64,000 bases of DNA from Streptomyces sp. NBC_00344 (GCF_036088315.1 NZ_CP107996.1:1116001-1180000), one strand, 5' to 3'. Shown: positions 40,460 to 49,894, numbered from the stretch's first letter. Notes: generated by a model not told the origin, from the sequence alone. Numbers and translations are program-made.

Positions 40460-41911
40460 CTACTTGGCGCCGATCCAGCTCTCGATCGGGCTGAGCGCGA
40501 AGTACACGACGAACACCACGGTCAGCGCCCACATGAAGACGCCGACCTCGCGGAATCTGCCCTGTGCCGCCTTGATGGCGGTGAAGGAGATGACTCCCGC
40601 GCCGACACCCGCGGTGATGGAGTAGGTGAAGGGCATCAGCGCGACGGTCAGGAAGACCGGGACCGCCACCGCCCGGTCCGACCAGTCCACGTGCCGGGCG
40701 TTCTGCATCATCATCGCGCCGATGACGACCAGGGCCGCCGCCGCGATGGGCCCCGGGACGATCTGGGCCAGCGGAGTGAAGAAGAGGCCTCCGGCGAAGA
40801 ACAGACCGGTGACGACCGAGGACAGACCGGTACGCGAACCCTCGCCCACACCGGTCGCCGACTCGATGAAGACGGTCTGGCCCGAGGCGCCGGAGACGCC
40901 GCCGATCATGCCGCCCGCCCCGTCGATGAAGAGCGCCTTGGAGAGGCCGGGCATCCGGCCCTTGTCGTCGGCGAGTCCTGCTTCGGTACCGACGCCGATG
41001 ATGGTGGCCATCGCGTCGAAGAAGCCGGCCAGCACGAGGGTGAAGACGATCATGCCCACGGTCATGGCGCCGATCTGGCCCCATCCGCCGAACTCGACAT
41101 GGCCGAAGAGGCCGAAGTCGGGCATGGAGACGGCGGAGCCGTTCAGCTCGGGGGCGGATCCGCCCCAGGCCTTCGGGCTGATGTCGGTGACCGCGTTGAC
41201 GATGACGGAGAGAACCGTGCCGACGACGATGCCGATGAGGATCGCGCCGGGGATGTTGCGTGCCTGCAGCATGAAGATCAGCAGCAGCGTGACGCAGAAG
41301 ATCAGTACCGGCCAGCCGGTGAGCTGACTGTTGGTACCCAGGGTGACCGGGTTGCCCTTGCCGACGAAGCCCGCGTTGACCAGACCGATCAGCGCGATGA
41401 ACATGCCGATGCCGATGGTGATGCCGTGCTTCAGTGCCAGGGGGATGGCGTTCATGATGATCTCGCGCAGGCCGGTGACGACGAGCAGCACGATCACCGC
41501 ACCGTAGATCACACACATGCCCATGGCCTGCGGCCAGGTCATATGGGGTGCCACCTGGGTGGACAGCACTCCGGAGACCGAGAGGCCGGCGGCCAGGGCC
41601 AGCGGCACCTTGCCGAGGAAACCCATCAGCAGGGTCGACACGGCGGCGGCCAGGGCGGTGGCGGTGATCAGTCCCGCGTGGCTGAGTCGGTGCCCTGCGA
41701 CATCGGGGCCGCCGAGGAGAAGCGGATTGAGCAGGAGGATGTAGCACATCGCCATGAAGGTGGTGATGCCGCCGCGCACCTCTCGCGCGACCGTGGATCC
41801 TCTGTCCGTTATGTGAAAGTACCGGTCGAGCCAGGACCGTCCGGCGGGGATGCGTGTTCCGTTGCCTGCATCCTCGGCCGTCGTCCTCGGCTCCACAGAC
41901 TGCTGGGTCAT
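40460..41911 (-). CDS. NCS2 family purine permease (AzgA/GhxP-like)
   Basis: 483-residue permease with 12-14 membrane helices of the AzgA-like branch of NCS2. It opens with WLDRYFHITDRGSTVAREVRG, then GITTFMAMCYILLLNPLLL. The substrate-site region reads SGASGQTVFIESATGVGEG. AzgA-like proteins take up adenine, guanine or hypoxanthine. Between the xanthine dehydrogenase and xdhC genes, a purine substrate is very likely. The ATG at 41911 is the family-like start; the frame beyond to 42112 is unsupported. Confidence 0.9.
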   Translation of the reverse strand: MTQQSVEPRTTAEDAGNGTRIPAGRSWLDRYFHITDRGSTVAREVRGGITTFMAMCYILLLNPLLLGGPDVAGHRLSHAGLITATALAAAVSTLLMGFLGKVPLALAAGLSVSGVLSTQVAPHMTWPQAMGMCVIYGAVIVLLVVTGLREIIMNAIPLALKHGITIGIGMFIALIGLVNAGFVGKGNPVTLGTNSQLTGWPVLIFCVTLLLIFMLQARNIPGAILIGIVVGTVLSVIVNAVTDISPKAWGGSAPELNGSAVSMPDFGLFGHVEFGGWGQIGAMTVGMIVFTLVLAGFFDAMATIIGVGTEAGLADDKGRMPGLSKALFIDGAGGMIGGVSGASGQTVFIESATGVGEGSRTGLSSVVTGLFFAGGLFFTPLAQIVPGPIAAAALVVIGAMMMQNARHVDWSDRAVAVPVFLTVALMPFTYSITAGVGAGVISFTAIKAAQGRFREVGVFMWALTVVFVVYFALSPIESWIGAK

Positions 41912-42129
41912 GGTGCCTAACTCCCAAGGTTCAAAGGGGCACCCACAGGGAAATCGGTTCTGCGGGTTTTGGGATGTGCGATGGGCTGCACGACCCGGGG
42001 GACGGCCCGAGACGAACTGGGTACTTCTTGTGGGGGCGAGGACCGCGAGCGGAGCGGTACTGGTGGGTTCCGGGCGGCGTGTGCCGGGAAGTGTGACGTT
42101 CCTGAGTGGCATACGCCGCCCGGAGCGTG

Positions 42130-44538
42130 TCAGGTGCCGGTGAGATGTTCCGGGCGCACCGGCGTCCTGTTGAGCTCGAGCCCTGTCGCGTTCCGGATCG
42201 CCGCGAGGACGGCCGGGGTCGACGAGAGGGTGGGAGCCTCGCCGATGCCACGCAGTCCGTACGGCGCGTGTTCATCGGCCAGTTCGAGCACGTCGACGGG
42301 GATGGTCGGCGTGTCGAGGATGGTGGGGATCAGATAGTCCGTGAAGGACGGGTTGCGTACCTTCGCGGTCTTCGGGTCGACGATGATCTCCTCCATGACC
42401 GCGACGCCCATGCCCTGGGTGGTACCACCCTGGATCTGGCCGAGCACGGACAGCGGGTTGAGCGCCTTCCCGACGTCCTGGGCCACGGCGAGTTCGATCA
42501 CCTTGACCAGTCCGAGTTCGGTGTCCACCTCGACCACGGCGCGGTGGGCGGCGAAGGAGTACTGGACATGGCCGTTGCCCTGGCCGGTCCGCAGGTCGAA
42601 GGGCTCGGTCGGCCGGTGCCGCCACTCCAGTTCGAGGTCCACCGACTCGTTCTCGAGTACGTCGACGATGTCCGCCAGGACCTCACCGCCGTCGGTGACG
42701 ACCTTGCCGCCTTCCAGCAGCAGTTCCGCCGTCGCCCAGGCCGGGTGATAGGTGCCGAACTTGACCCGGCCGAGCTCCAGGACCTTCTCGCGGACGTTCT
42801 CGCAGGTGTGCTTGACCGCGCCGCCCGTCACGTAGGTCTGACGGGAGGCGGAGGTCGATCCCGCGGAGCCGACCTGGGTGTCGGCCGGGCGGATGGTCAC
42901 CTGCGAGACACCGAGTTCGGTGCGGGCGATCTGCGCGTGGACGGTGACGCCGCCCTGGCCGACCTCGGCCATCGCGGTGTGCACCGTCGCGACGGCTTCG
43001 CCGTTGATGACCTCCATCCGCACCCGTGCGGTGGAGTAGTCGTCGAAGCCCTCGGAGAAGCCGACGTTCTTGATGCCGACCGCGTAGCCGACTCCGCGCA
43101 CCACGCCCTCTCCGTGGGTGGTGTTGGAGAGCCCGCCCGGCAGCGCGCGGACGTCCGCCTGCTCGCCGGCCGCGAGCCACTGCTGCTCGGGCGGCAGCGG
43201 ACGGGACTTGACCAGACGCAGCAGTTCGGCCACCGGCGCCGGGGAGTCGCAGCTCTGCCCGGTGGGCAGCAGGGTGCCCTGCTCCATGGCGTTGATCCGG
43301 CGGAACTCCACCGGGTCCATGTCGAGTTCCGCCGCGAGCTTGTCCATCTGCGCCTCGTAGGCGAAGCAGGCCTGGACCGCGCCGAATCCGCGCATGGCGC
43401 CGCAGGGAGGATTGTTGGTGTAGAGGGCGACGGCCTCGATGTCGACGTCCTCGATGACGTACGGGCCGGCCGAGAGGGAAGCGGCGTTGCCGACGACGGC
43501 CGGGGACGCGGAGGCATAGGCGCCGCCGTCCAGCACGATGCGGCACTTCATGTGCGTGAGCTTGCCGTCCCTGGTGGCCCCGTGCTCGTAGTGCAGCTTC
43601 GCCGGGTGGCGGTGCACATGGCCGAAGAAGGACTCGAAGCGGTTGTAGACGATCTTGACCGGCTTGCCGGTGCGCAGCGCGAGGAGGCAGGCGTGGATCT
43701 GCATCGACAGGTCCTCGCGGCCGCCGAACGCGCCGCCGACACCCGAGAGCGTCATCCGGATCTTGTCCTCGGGCAGGCCGAGGACAGGCGCGATCTGCCG
43801 GAGGTCCGAGTGCAGCCACTGGGTGGCGACGTAGAGGTCGACGCCGCCGTCCTCCGCGGGTACGGCGAGGCCGGACTCGGGGCCCAGGAAAGCCTGGTCC
43901 TGCATGCCGAAGACGTAGTCGCCCGAGACGATGACATCGGCCCGTTCGGCGGCTGCCGCCGCGTCGCCGCGGACGATCGGCTGGCGGTGCACGATGTTGG
44001 GGTGCGGAACATGCCCGATGTGGTGGTCGTCGCGGTTCTCGTGGATCAGCAGTGCGCCGGGTGCGGTCGCGGACGCCTCATCGGTGATGACGGGCAGTTC
44101 GGCGTAGTCGATCCTGATCTTGGCCGCGGCCCGGCGCGCGGTCTCCGGGTGGTCAGCGGCGACGATGGCGACCGGTTCGCCGTGGTGGCGGACCCTGCCG
44201 TGGGCGAGTACCGGGGTGTCCTGGATCTCCAGGCCGTAGTTCTTCATCCCGGTGGGCAGGTCGTCGTAGGTCAGCACGGCGTAGACACCGGAGGTGGCAA
44301 GCGCCTCCGAGGTGTCGATCGACCTGATCTCGGCGTGCGCCGTGGTGGAGCGGAGCGTGTAGCCCCACAGCATGTCCTCGTGCCACATGTCCGACGAGTA
44401 GGCGAACTCACCGGTGACCTTGAGGGTGCCGTCGGGGCGGAGCGTGGACTCCCCGATGCCGCCTCTGGTCTTCGAGCCCTGCTTGATGCTGGTGGGGGAA
44501 CCGCTGGGAGCGGTGGTCGCCCGTGTCTGGGAACCCAT
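42130..44538 (-). CDS. Xanthine dehydrogenase, molybdopterin-binding subunit
   Basis: 802-residue molybdenum hydroxylase large subunit. The N-terminal domain (to about 150) precedes the cofactor-binding halves. Visible cofactor motifs are FLGPESGLAVPAEDGGVDLY, SGVGGAFGGREDLSMQIHAC, MRGFGAVQACFAYEAQMD and GQGGVTVHAQIA. The catalytic Glu lies in YGLRGIGEAP near the C-terminus. It oxidises hypoxanthine/xanthine to urate together with the FeS and FAD subunits. The ATG at 44538 lies 2 bp after the FeS-subunit stop, so the subunits are co-translated. Substrate is inferred from the NCS2 permease, XdhC and PucR. Confidence 0.92.
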   Translation of the reverse strand: MGSQTRATTAPSGSPTSIKQGSKTRGGIGESTLRPDGTLKVTGEFAYSSDMWHEDMLWGYTLRSTTAHAEIRSIDTSEALATSGVYAVLTYDDLPTGMKNYGLEIQDTPVLAHGRVRHHGEPVAIVAADHPETARRAAAKIRIDYAELPVITDEASATAPGALLIHENRDDHHIGHVPHPNIVHRQPIVRGDAAAAAERADVIVSGDYVFGMQDQAFLGPESGLAVPAEDGGVDLYVATQWLHSDLRQIAPVLGLPEDKIRMTLSGVGGAFGGREDLSMQIHACLLALRTGKPVKIVYNRFESFFGHVHRHPAKLHYEHGATRDGKLTHMKCRIVLDGGAYASASPAVVGNAASLSAGPYVIEDVDIEAVALYTNNPPCGAMRGFGAVQACFAYEAQMDKLAAELDMDPVEFRRINAMEQGTLLPTGQSCDSPAPVAELLRLVKSRPLPPEQQWLAAGEQADVRALPGGLSNTTHGEGVVRGVGYAVGIKNVGFSEGFDDYSTARVRMEVINGEAVATVHTAMAEVGQGGVTVHAQIARTELGVSQVTIRPADTQVGSAGSTSASRQTYVTGGAVKHTCENVREKVLELGRVKFGTYHPAWATAELLLEGGKVVTDGGEVLADIVDVLENESVDLELEWRHRPTEPFDLRTGQGNGHVQYSFAAHRAVVEVDTELGLVKVIELAVAQDVGKALNPLSVLGQIQGGTTQGMGVAVMEEIIVDPKTAKVRNPSFTDYLIPTILDTPTIPVDVLELADEHAPYGLRGIGEAPTLSSTPAVLAAIRNATGLELNRTPVRPEHLTGT

Positions 44539-44540
44539 GA

Positions 44541-45134
44541 TCAGACCGTCTCTTCCTGGCGTGCGGCGGCGAGGCGGACCGCGTCGAGGATCTTCTCGTA
44601 GCCGGTGCACCGGCAGAGGTTGCCGGAGAGCGCCTCGCGGATGTCCGCGTCGGACGGGGAGGCGTTCTGCTCCAGCAGTTCGTCGGCTGCCACCAGCAGT
44701 CCCGGGGTGCAGAATCCGCACTGCACCGCGCCGGCGTCGATGAACGCCTGCTGGACCGGGGCGAGTTCGGCGGCCTCGCCGGTGCGCCCGTCGGTGGGCC
44801 TGGCCTCCCAGCGCTTCGCGGCGTCCAGGGTGGTGCCGCAGGCGCCCGAGGCGCAGCCGGTACCGGGGTGGGCGTCCTCGCGGTGCTTTGCGTAGTCGGC
44901 GAGGCCTTCGACGGTGACGACCTCCCGGCCCTCGACCTGTCCCGCCGCGACAAGACAGGAGCAGACCGGCACGCCGTCGAGACGGACCGTGCAGGAACCG
45001 CACTCGCCCTGCTCGCAGGCGTTCTTGGAACCGGGCAGCCCCATGCGCTCACGCAGCACGTAGAGGAGGCTTTCGCCCTCCCAGACGTCGTCGGCTTCCT
45101 GCTGACGGCCATTGACCGTGAAATTCACGCGCAT
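44541..45134 (-). CDS. Xanthine dehydrogenase, [2Fe-2S] subunit
   Basis: 197-residue electron-transfer subunit. The ferredoxin-like cluster ligands are C40, C45, C48 and C60 (NACEQGECGSCTV, VCSC). The second, helical cluster uses C139, C142, C174 and C176 (CGFCTPG, CRCTGY). It is about 35 residues longer than usual, owing to an insert at roughly 84-122 that carries two further cysteines (CASGAC). It overlaps the FAD-subunit stop by 10 bp, consistent with one operon. Confidence 0.93.
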   Translation of the reverse strand: MRVNFTVNGRQQEADDVWEGESLLYVLRERMGLPGSKNACEQGECGSCTVRLDGVPVCSCLVAAGQVEGREVVTVEGLADYAKHREDAHPGTGCASGACGTTLDAAKRWEARPTDGRTGEAAELAPVQQAFIDAGAVQCGFCTPGLLVAADELLEQNASPSDADIREALSGNLCRCTGYEKILDAVRLAAARQEETV

Positions 45135-46024
45135 GATGCGTCTCCCTCAGTGCCGCGGCCGTTGCCGCGGTAGGACTCCCAGGTCCAGCCGAGCGTGCGG
45201 CGGGCCATGATGCCGACGGCGTGACGGCGATAACTCGCGGTGCCCCGGACGTCGTCGATCGGGTTCGCCGCGCCGGCGGCGAGATCCGCGAACTGCTTGG
45301 CGATCGACGGAGTGATGATCTTTCCGCTCTCCCAGAACCCGCCCTCTTCGAGCGCCGCGTTCAGGAAGTCCTCGGCCGCCTTCGCCCGGATCGGGGTCGG
45401 AGCGGCCGAACCGATACCGGTACGGACCGTGCGGGTCTCGGGGTGCAGCGCGATACCGAACGCGCACACGGCGATGACCATCGCGTTGCGGGTGCCGACC
45501 TTCGAGTACTGCTGGGGGCCGTCGGCCTTCTTGATGTGGACCGACTTGATGAGTTCGTCCTCGGCGAGCGCGTTGCGCTTCACGCCGGTGTAGAACGCGT
45601 CGATCGGGATCAGCCGGGCGCCACGCACCGACTCGACCTCGACCTCGCAGTCGGCGGCGAGCAGGGCGGGGTGCGCGTCACCCGCGGGCGAAGCGGTGCC
45701 CAGGTTCCCGCCGACCCCGCCCCTGTTGCGGATCTGCGGCGACGCGACGGTGTGCGAGGCGAGCGCGAGACCGGGAAGTTCCGCGCGCAGGTGCTCCATG
45801 ATCCGGGCGTACGGGACGGAAGCGCCCAGCCGGACGTTCTCCTCGCCGACCAGCCACTCGCTGAGTTCACCGATGCGGTTCAGGTCCAGGAGGTACTCGG
45901 GACGGCGGTGGTCGAAGTTGATCTCGACCATGACATCCGTGCCGCCTGCGATCGGCACAGCCGTCGGGTGCTCGGCCTTGGCGGCGAGCGCCTCCTCCCA
46001 GCTGGCGGGGCGAAGGAAGTCCAT
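45125..46024 (-). CDS. Xanthine dehydrogenase, FAD-binding subunit
   Basis: 299-residue FAD subunit. The nucleotide-binding motifs are VPIAGGTDVMVEINFD near the N-terminus and IRNRGGVGGNLGTASPAGD in the middle. The C-terminal CO-dehydrogenase flavoprotein domain ends with YRRHAVGIMARRTLGW. The ATG at 46024 begins the first gene of the purine-oxidation operon, divergent from pucR. Confidence 0.93.
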   Translation of the reverse strand: MDFLRPASWEEALAAKAEHPTAVPIAGGTDVMVEINFDHRRPEYLLDLNRIGELSEWLVGEENVRLGASVPYARIMEHLRAELPGLALASHTVASPQIRNRGGVGGNLGTASPAGDAHPALLAADCEVEVESVRGARLIPIDAFYTGVKRNALAEDELIKSVHIKKADGPQQYSKVGTRNAMVIAVCAFGIALHPETRTVRTGIGSAAPTPIRAKAAEDFLNAALEEGGFWESGKIITPSIAKQFADLAAGAANPIDDVRGTASYRRHAVGIMARRTLGWTWESYRGNGRGTEGDASCA

Positions 46025-46289
46025 GAGGTGGCTCTCTTCTTCTCATTCGGGGTGTTCGCTGGGGCCCGGGGACGGCCGGCCCTCGACTGGACGTTCATCT
46101 GCTGTTAACGGTTGATGGCACAAGTACACAAGGCGGACCGTGCCGGGTGCAGTCACCGAAACCATGAAGGAGTTGGCTGGTGACCTTGGTCGTCTTGTAT
46201 GTTCGAACGAAAGACCGGCTTCCGTTACCTCTCCTAATCGAACCGGCACCTTCCGGACACGGCGGACTACACAGATCGGCGGCGACGAG

Positions 46290-47978
46290 ATGCGGCTGCG
46301 CGCACTGCTGGAAACCGATGCGCTGGGCCTGCGGCTGCTCGGTGGCGATGATGAACTCGACCGCACCGTGCGCGGTGTGATGACCACGGATCTGCGTGAC
46401 CCGAGCCGGTATCTCACCGGTGGCGAGCTGGTGCTGACCGGACTCGCCTGGCGGCACAGCGCCGAGGAGTCCGAACCGTTCGTCAGGATCCTGGCGGGCG
46501 CCGGGGTGGCCGGGCTCGCGGCGGGCGAGGCCGAGCTCGGCGATGTGCCCGACGACCTGGTGGCGGCGTGCGCGCGCCACCGGCTGCCGCTCTTCGCGGT
46601 GAACGAGTCGGTCGCCTTCGCCACCATCACCGAGTACGTCGTGCGCCAGGTGTCCGGCGAGCGGGCCGGGGATCTCGCGGCCGTCGTCGACCGGCACCGC
46701 AGGCTGATGACGTCCGGCCCGGCGGGCGGTGGCCCCGATGTGGTGCTCGACCTGCTCACCAGCGATCTCGACCTGCATGCCTGGGTGCTCTCCCCCACCG
46801 GCCGCCAGATCGCCGGCGCCGGTGCCCCGCTGGCGGCGGATGTGGGTGCGCTGCTGGCGGCCGGGCATCTCGCGGCGACCCGCACCGGGCGCCGCGGGCC
46901 GCACCGGGTGACGGTCGAGGGCACCGCGTACTCGCTGTTCCCGGTCCGCAGCGGCGACCGTGGCGCGGCACCCGCGCCACGCGACGAGCGGGAGACGGTG
47001 CTCTCCGATTGGCTGCTCGCCGTGGAGGCAGACGCCGGCGACTGGCCGGCCGCCCGGCTGGATCTGCTGCAGGGCGTGACCCAGCTGATCGCTGTGGAGC
47101 GGGACCGGCGAGACGCGGCCCGCACGGTACGGCGCAGGCTCGCCCAGGAAGTGCTCGAACTGGTCCAGTCGGGAGCGGCGCCCGCCGATATCGCGGCGCG
47201 GCTGAGGGTTGCGGCCCCGGTGCTGCTGCCGGGTCTCGGCTCCGCGCCGCGCTGGCAGGTCGTGGTGGCCCGTGTCGAGTGGGACGAGAGGGTTGGCGCG
47301 GCGATCGAATCCGGCCCGGTCGCACAGTCGCTGCTCGAGGAGATCCTCGTCGAACAGACGCTGTCGGACGGTGCGACGGCTTCCGGCCCTTCCGACCGCA
47401 TCGCGGTGGCCCATTCGGGTGATGAGGCGATCGCTCTCGTACCCCTCCCGGCTCTTGCGTCCGATACCGGGGGCGACGACGCGGGACTGCACGCGGACGC
47501 GCTGCTCGGCGCGGTGCGCGAGCCGCTTTCGGCGGGACTGGCCGGCGACGGACGGCTCACGCTGGGTGTCTCCGCGTGCGTGCACTCGGCCGAGGGACTG
47601 CGTGGCGCTCTCGAGGAGGCCAGGCACGCACGCCGGGTGGCCGCGGCGCGGCCGGGCCGGGTGTGCGCCGCCGGACACCATGAGCTGGCCTCGCATGTCC
47701 TGCTGCTCCCCTTCGTTCCCGACGATGTGCGGCGCGCCTTCACGGCCAGGCTGCTCGACCCGCTGCGCGACTACGACCGCCGCCACAGGGCCGAGTTGAT
47801 CCCGACCCTGGAAGCTTTTCTGGACTGCGACGGTTCCTGGACCCGCTGTGCCGCCCGGCTGCATCTGCACGTCAACACTCTGCGCTACCGGGTGGGCAGG
47901 ATCGAGCAGCTGACGAGCCGTGATCTCTCGCGTCTCGAGGACAAGCTCGACTTCTTCCTGGCGCTGCGGATGAGCTGA
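46290..47978 (+). CDS. PucR family transcriptional regulator
   Basis: 562 residues: an N-terminal PucR sensor domain (RLRALLETDALGLRLLGGD and GVMTTDLRDPSRYLTGGELV), a GAF-like middle, and a C-terminal HTH_30 (GSWTRCAARLHLHVNTLRYR, then VGRIEQLTSRDLSRLED). PucR-type proteins control purine catabolism and respond to intermediates such as allantoin. It diverges from the xdh operon, making it the likely regulator. The ATG at 46290 matches the family start; the frame extends upstream to 46140. The 265-bp intergenic region holds a direct repeat CACAAG-TA-CACAAG (46119-46132) that could be an operator. Confidence 0.9.
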   Translation: MRLRALLETDALGLRLLGGDDELDRTVRGVMTTDLRDPSRYLTGGELVLTGLAWRHSAEESEPFVRILAGAGVAGLAAGEAELGDVPDDLVAACARHRLPLFAVNESVAFATITEYVVRQVSGERAGDLAAVVDRHRRLMTSGPAGGGPDVVLDLLTSDLDLHAWVLSPTGRQIAGAGAPLAADVGALLAAGHLAATRTGRRGPHRVTVEGTAYSLFPVRSGDRGAAPAPRDERETVLSDWLLAVEADAGDWPAARLDLLQGVTQLIAVERDRRDAARTVRRRLAQEVLELVQSGAAPADIAARLRVAAPVLLPGLGSAPRWQVVVARVEWDERVGAAIESGPVAQSLLEEILVEQTLSDGATASGPSDRIAVAHSGDEAIALVPLPALASDTGGDDAGLHADALLGAVREPLSAGLAGDGRLTLGVSACVHSAEGLRGALEEARHARRVAAARPGRVCAAGHHELASHVLLLPFVPDDVRRAFTARLLDPLRDYDRRHRAELIPTLEAFLDCDGSWTRCAARLHLHVNTLRYRVGRIEQLTSRDLSRLEDKLDFFLALRMS

Positions 47979-48015
47979 CACCCGGGCGCCGGGCGCCGCA
48001 GCGAGCACCAAGATT

Positions 48016-48029
48016 GTGAATTGATTCAC
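48016..48029. promoter_or_regulatory. Perfect palindrome GTGAAT-TG-ATTCAC (BldD-like half-sites)
   Basis: A 14-bp perfect inverted repeat lies 98 bp upstream of the TPR gene and just after pucR. The halves GTGA and TCACC resemble the half-sites of the developmental repressor BldD (AGTGA...TCACC), except that the base before GTGA is T. Regulator identity is speculative. Confidence 0.3.
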
Positions 48030-48126
48030 CCGACCCCTTGGCCCGGCGTGCCATTCCGTGCTGAGATGCGCGCAGACCCAACGGCTCGACGGCGCGCTCG
48101 GGGAGGGCGATGTGGCCTATACCGCC

Positions 48127-48897
48127 ATGTCTGGTTACGGAACGACAGCTGCTGACGATCCTCCGCTCCAGACCGCGGTATGGCGGCTGCGCTCACGCGG
48201 CTGCTGGGTGGACGCGGCCGCCCTGCTCGAACCGCACGCGAAGCATGACGCCGAAGCGGCCCTGCACAGGGCGGCGTTGCTGATCGAGCGGTGCCTGTAC
48301 ACGGAGCAGGGCTGGACGGACGCCGAGGACGCCCTGCGCACGGCGGAGGCGCTCGCGAGGGACGACGAGGCACGGGGTGCCGCGGCCTGTGAACGCGGAC
48401 AGCTCGGATACGCCTCCACGCTGCTGGGGGTGCGGGACCGGGCCGACGAGGCCCGTGCGGCGCTGGGCAGGGCTGCGGCACTGCTGGCCCCCGGCGCCCC
48501 GGGCAGACCGCTGCTGGACTTCCGCCGGGGGCTGATCGCACAGAATCTGGCCCACTCCGCTCAGTCCGCGCGGGCGGCCTTCCGCCGGGCCCATGCGGGC
48601 GCGACGGCACACGGCCAGACGCTGCTGCTGTCCTGCACATGGCGTCATCTGGCGTCGCTCGCGCTGCGCGAGGGTGAGCTGGCGGAAGCGCGGCACGGGT
48701 TCGCCGAGTCGCTGCGGATCCGCGAAGAACTGGGCTACCTCGTCGGTACGGCGCCGGCTCTGGCCTCGCTGGCCGAGACCGAGCCCGAGCCCGAGGCCAC
48801 CCGGCTGCGCGCGGAGGCCGCCCGGCTGTACCGGCTGCTGGACGGTGTGCCCACCTGGCTCGCCTCGCAGCTCTCACCGCCTGCCGCGGCGGTCTGA
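48127..48897 (+). CDS. Tetratricopeptide-like helical repeat protein, function unknown
   Basis: 256 residues, almost entirely alpha-helical and Ala/Leu/Arg-rich. Repeated helical pairs such as AAALLEPHAKHDAEAALHRA, WTDAEDALRTAEALARDDEA and ARHGFAESLRIREELGYLVG resemble TPRs. There is no signal peptide or membrane helix. The ATG at 48127 is the most plausible start; in-frame codons reach back to 48058. It probably acts as a protein-interaction scaffold, but no partner is evident: pucR lies upstream and a convergent GntR gene downstream. Confidence 0.65.
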   Translation: MSGYGTTAADDPPLQTAVWRLRSRGCWVDAAALLEPHAKHDAEAALHRAALLIERCLYTEQGWTDAEDALRTAEALARDDEARGAAACERGQLGYASTLLGVRDRADEARAALGRAAALLAPGAPGRPLLDFRRGLIAQNLAHSAQSARAAFRRAHAGATAHGQTLLLSCTWRHLASLALREGELAEARHGFAESLRIREELGYLVGTAPALASLAETEPEPEATRLRAEAARLYRLLDGVPTWLASQLSPPAAAV

Positions 48898-48985
48898 GTG
48901 CCGACCGCGCCCGGGCGCGGGTCCACCCCGCTCGGGCCGCGCGATCTGCCGGTCCGCCCCCTCGGCCCGCGCGAGCCGGCCGCGG

Positions 48986-49774
48986 TCAGCCCGCCGCGCC
49001 CGTGAAGTGTTCGCGTACCAGGGACTGGACGACCGGCAGATCGCGGGCGACGAGCGCGTCGAGCAGCGCAGCGTGTTCCGAGGCGTCGGCGAGGAGATCG
49101 GCCCGGCGGAGGGCAGGGGCGCTCACCAGGGGCCACTGGGCCCGCCGGTGCAGATCGTCGGCGACCTCGACCAGCCGCCGGTTTCCTGAGAGCGCGAGCA
49201 CCGCGGCGTGGAAGGCGCGGTCGGCCTCCGCGTAGCGCGCCCGGTCCCCGATCGCCGCCGCCGCCACCGAGGCGTCCGCCAGGGGACGCAGCTCGGTCCA
49301 GCGGTGGGCCGGTACGGCGCGGGCCAGTCGCAGCATGACCGGGACCTCGATCAGTGCGCGCACCTCTGCCAGCTCGGACAGTTCCCGCGCACTGCGTTCG
49401 GCGACCCGGAAGCCGCGATTGAGAACCACCTCGACCGCCCCCTCGACGGCAAGCTGCTGCATCGCCTCCCGCACGGGGGTGGCCGACACGCCGAAGCGAT
49501 CGCCGAGCGCGCGCGCCGAGTAGATCTCGCCGGGGACAAGCTCCCCGCCGACCAGGGCATCACGCAGGGCATCGAGGATCTGGCCGCGCACGGAGTGGCG
49601 CCGGACCTGCCCGGTCCCGGCGGCCACGCACGGCACGGCGGACCCGGTCGGCTCGCCATGGGTGTGCTCGCCCCTCGCCTGCTCCGGGACGCACGCCCGT
49701 CCTGCGGACAGGGCCTGCTCGGCGGGGCGCACCGACGCAGCGGGTACGGCATCGCGAGCTCCGCCCTGTTCCAC
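48986..49774 (-). CDS. GntR family transcriptional regulator (FCD domain)
   Basis: 262 residues. A poorly conserved 55-residue N-terminal tail is followed by the GntR winged HTH (RGQILDALRDALVGGELVPG and FGVSATPVREAMQQLAVEGA) and a C-terminal FCD ligand domain. The FCD domain keeps metal/ligand histidines in ADRAFHAAVL and ALVREHFTG. The GTG at 49774 has a strong AGGAGGAGG site six bases upstream, which fixes this long form. It is divergent from the FhuF-type gene. FadR/VanR-type regulators usually sense organic acids; the target is not evident. Confidence 0.9.
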   Translation of the reverse strand: MEQGGARDAVPAASVRPAEQALSAGRACVPEQARGEHTHGEPTGSAVPCVAAGTGQVRRHSVRGQILDALRDALVGGELVPGEIYSARALGDRFGVSATPVREAMQQLAVEGAVEVVLNRGFRVAERSARELSELAEVRALIEVPVMLRLARAVPAHRWTELRPLADASVAAAAIGDRARYAEADRAFHAAVLALSGNRRLVEVADDLHRRAQWPLVSAPALRRADLLADASEHAALLDALVARDLPVVQSLVREHFTGAAG

Positions 49775-49848
49775 CTGGGTCCTCCTCCTGTGTCCTGTTC
49801 AGCACGATAGGCGCACCGGGCGCCAGTTCAAACATCAATCGGATCCGA

Positions 49849-49867
49849 TAAGGTAAGGCTTACCTGC
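49849..49867. promoter_or_regulatory. Iron box (DmdR1/IdeR operator)
   Basis: The 19-mer TAAGGTAAGGCTTACCTGC matches the actinobacterial iron-box consensus TTAGGTTAGGCTAACCTAA at 14 of 19 positions and retains dyad symmetry at its core. It lies 28 bp upstream of the FhuF-type gene. Iron-replete repression by the DtxR-family regulator is expected. Confidence 0.75.
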
Positions 49868-49894
49868 TGACGATCGCGATTCGGTGGTCCCTGC

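Noticed and set aside
38114..41920. 1268-codon open frame on the plus strand
   Set aside because: It runs antisense to the DUF6056, xdhC and NCS2 genes, is full of His/Gly/Asp/Arg low-complexity sequence and spans their intergenic gaps. This is a high-GC shadow of genuine minus-strand genes.
42106..44601. 831-codon open frame on the plus strand
   Set aside because: Antisense shadow of the xanthine dehydrogenase large subunit; the composition is non-protein-like and no family is recognised.
46095..48029. 644-codon open frame on the minus strand
   Set aside because: Antisense to pucR, which has recognisable PucR and HTH_30 domains on the plus strand.
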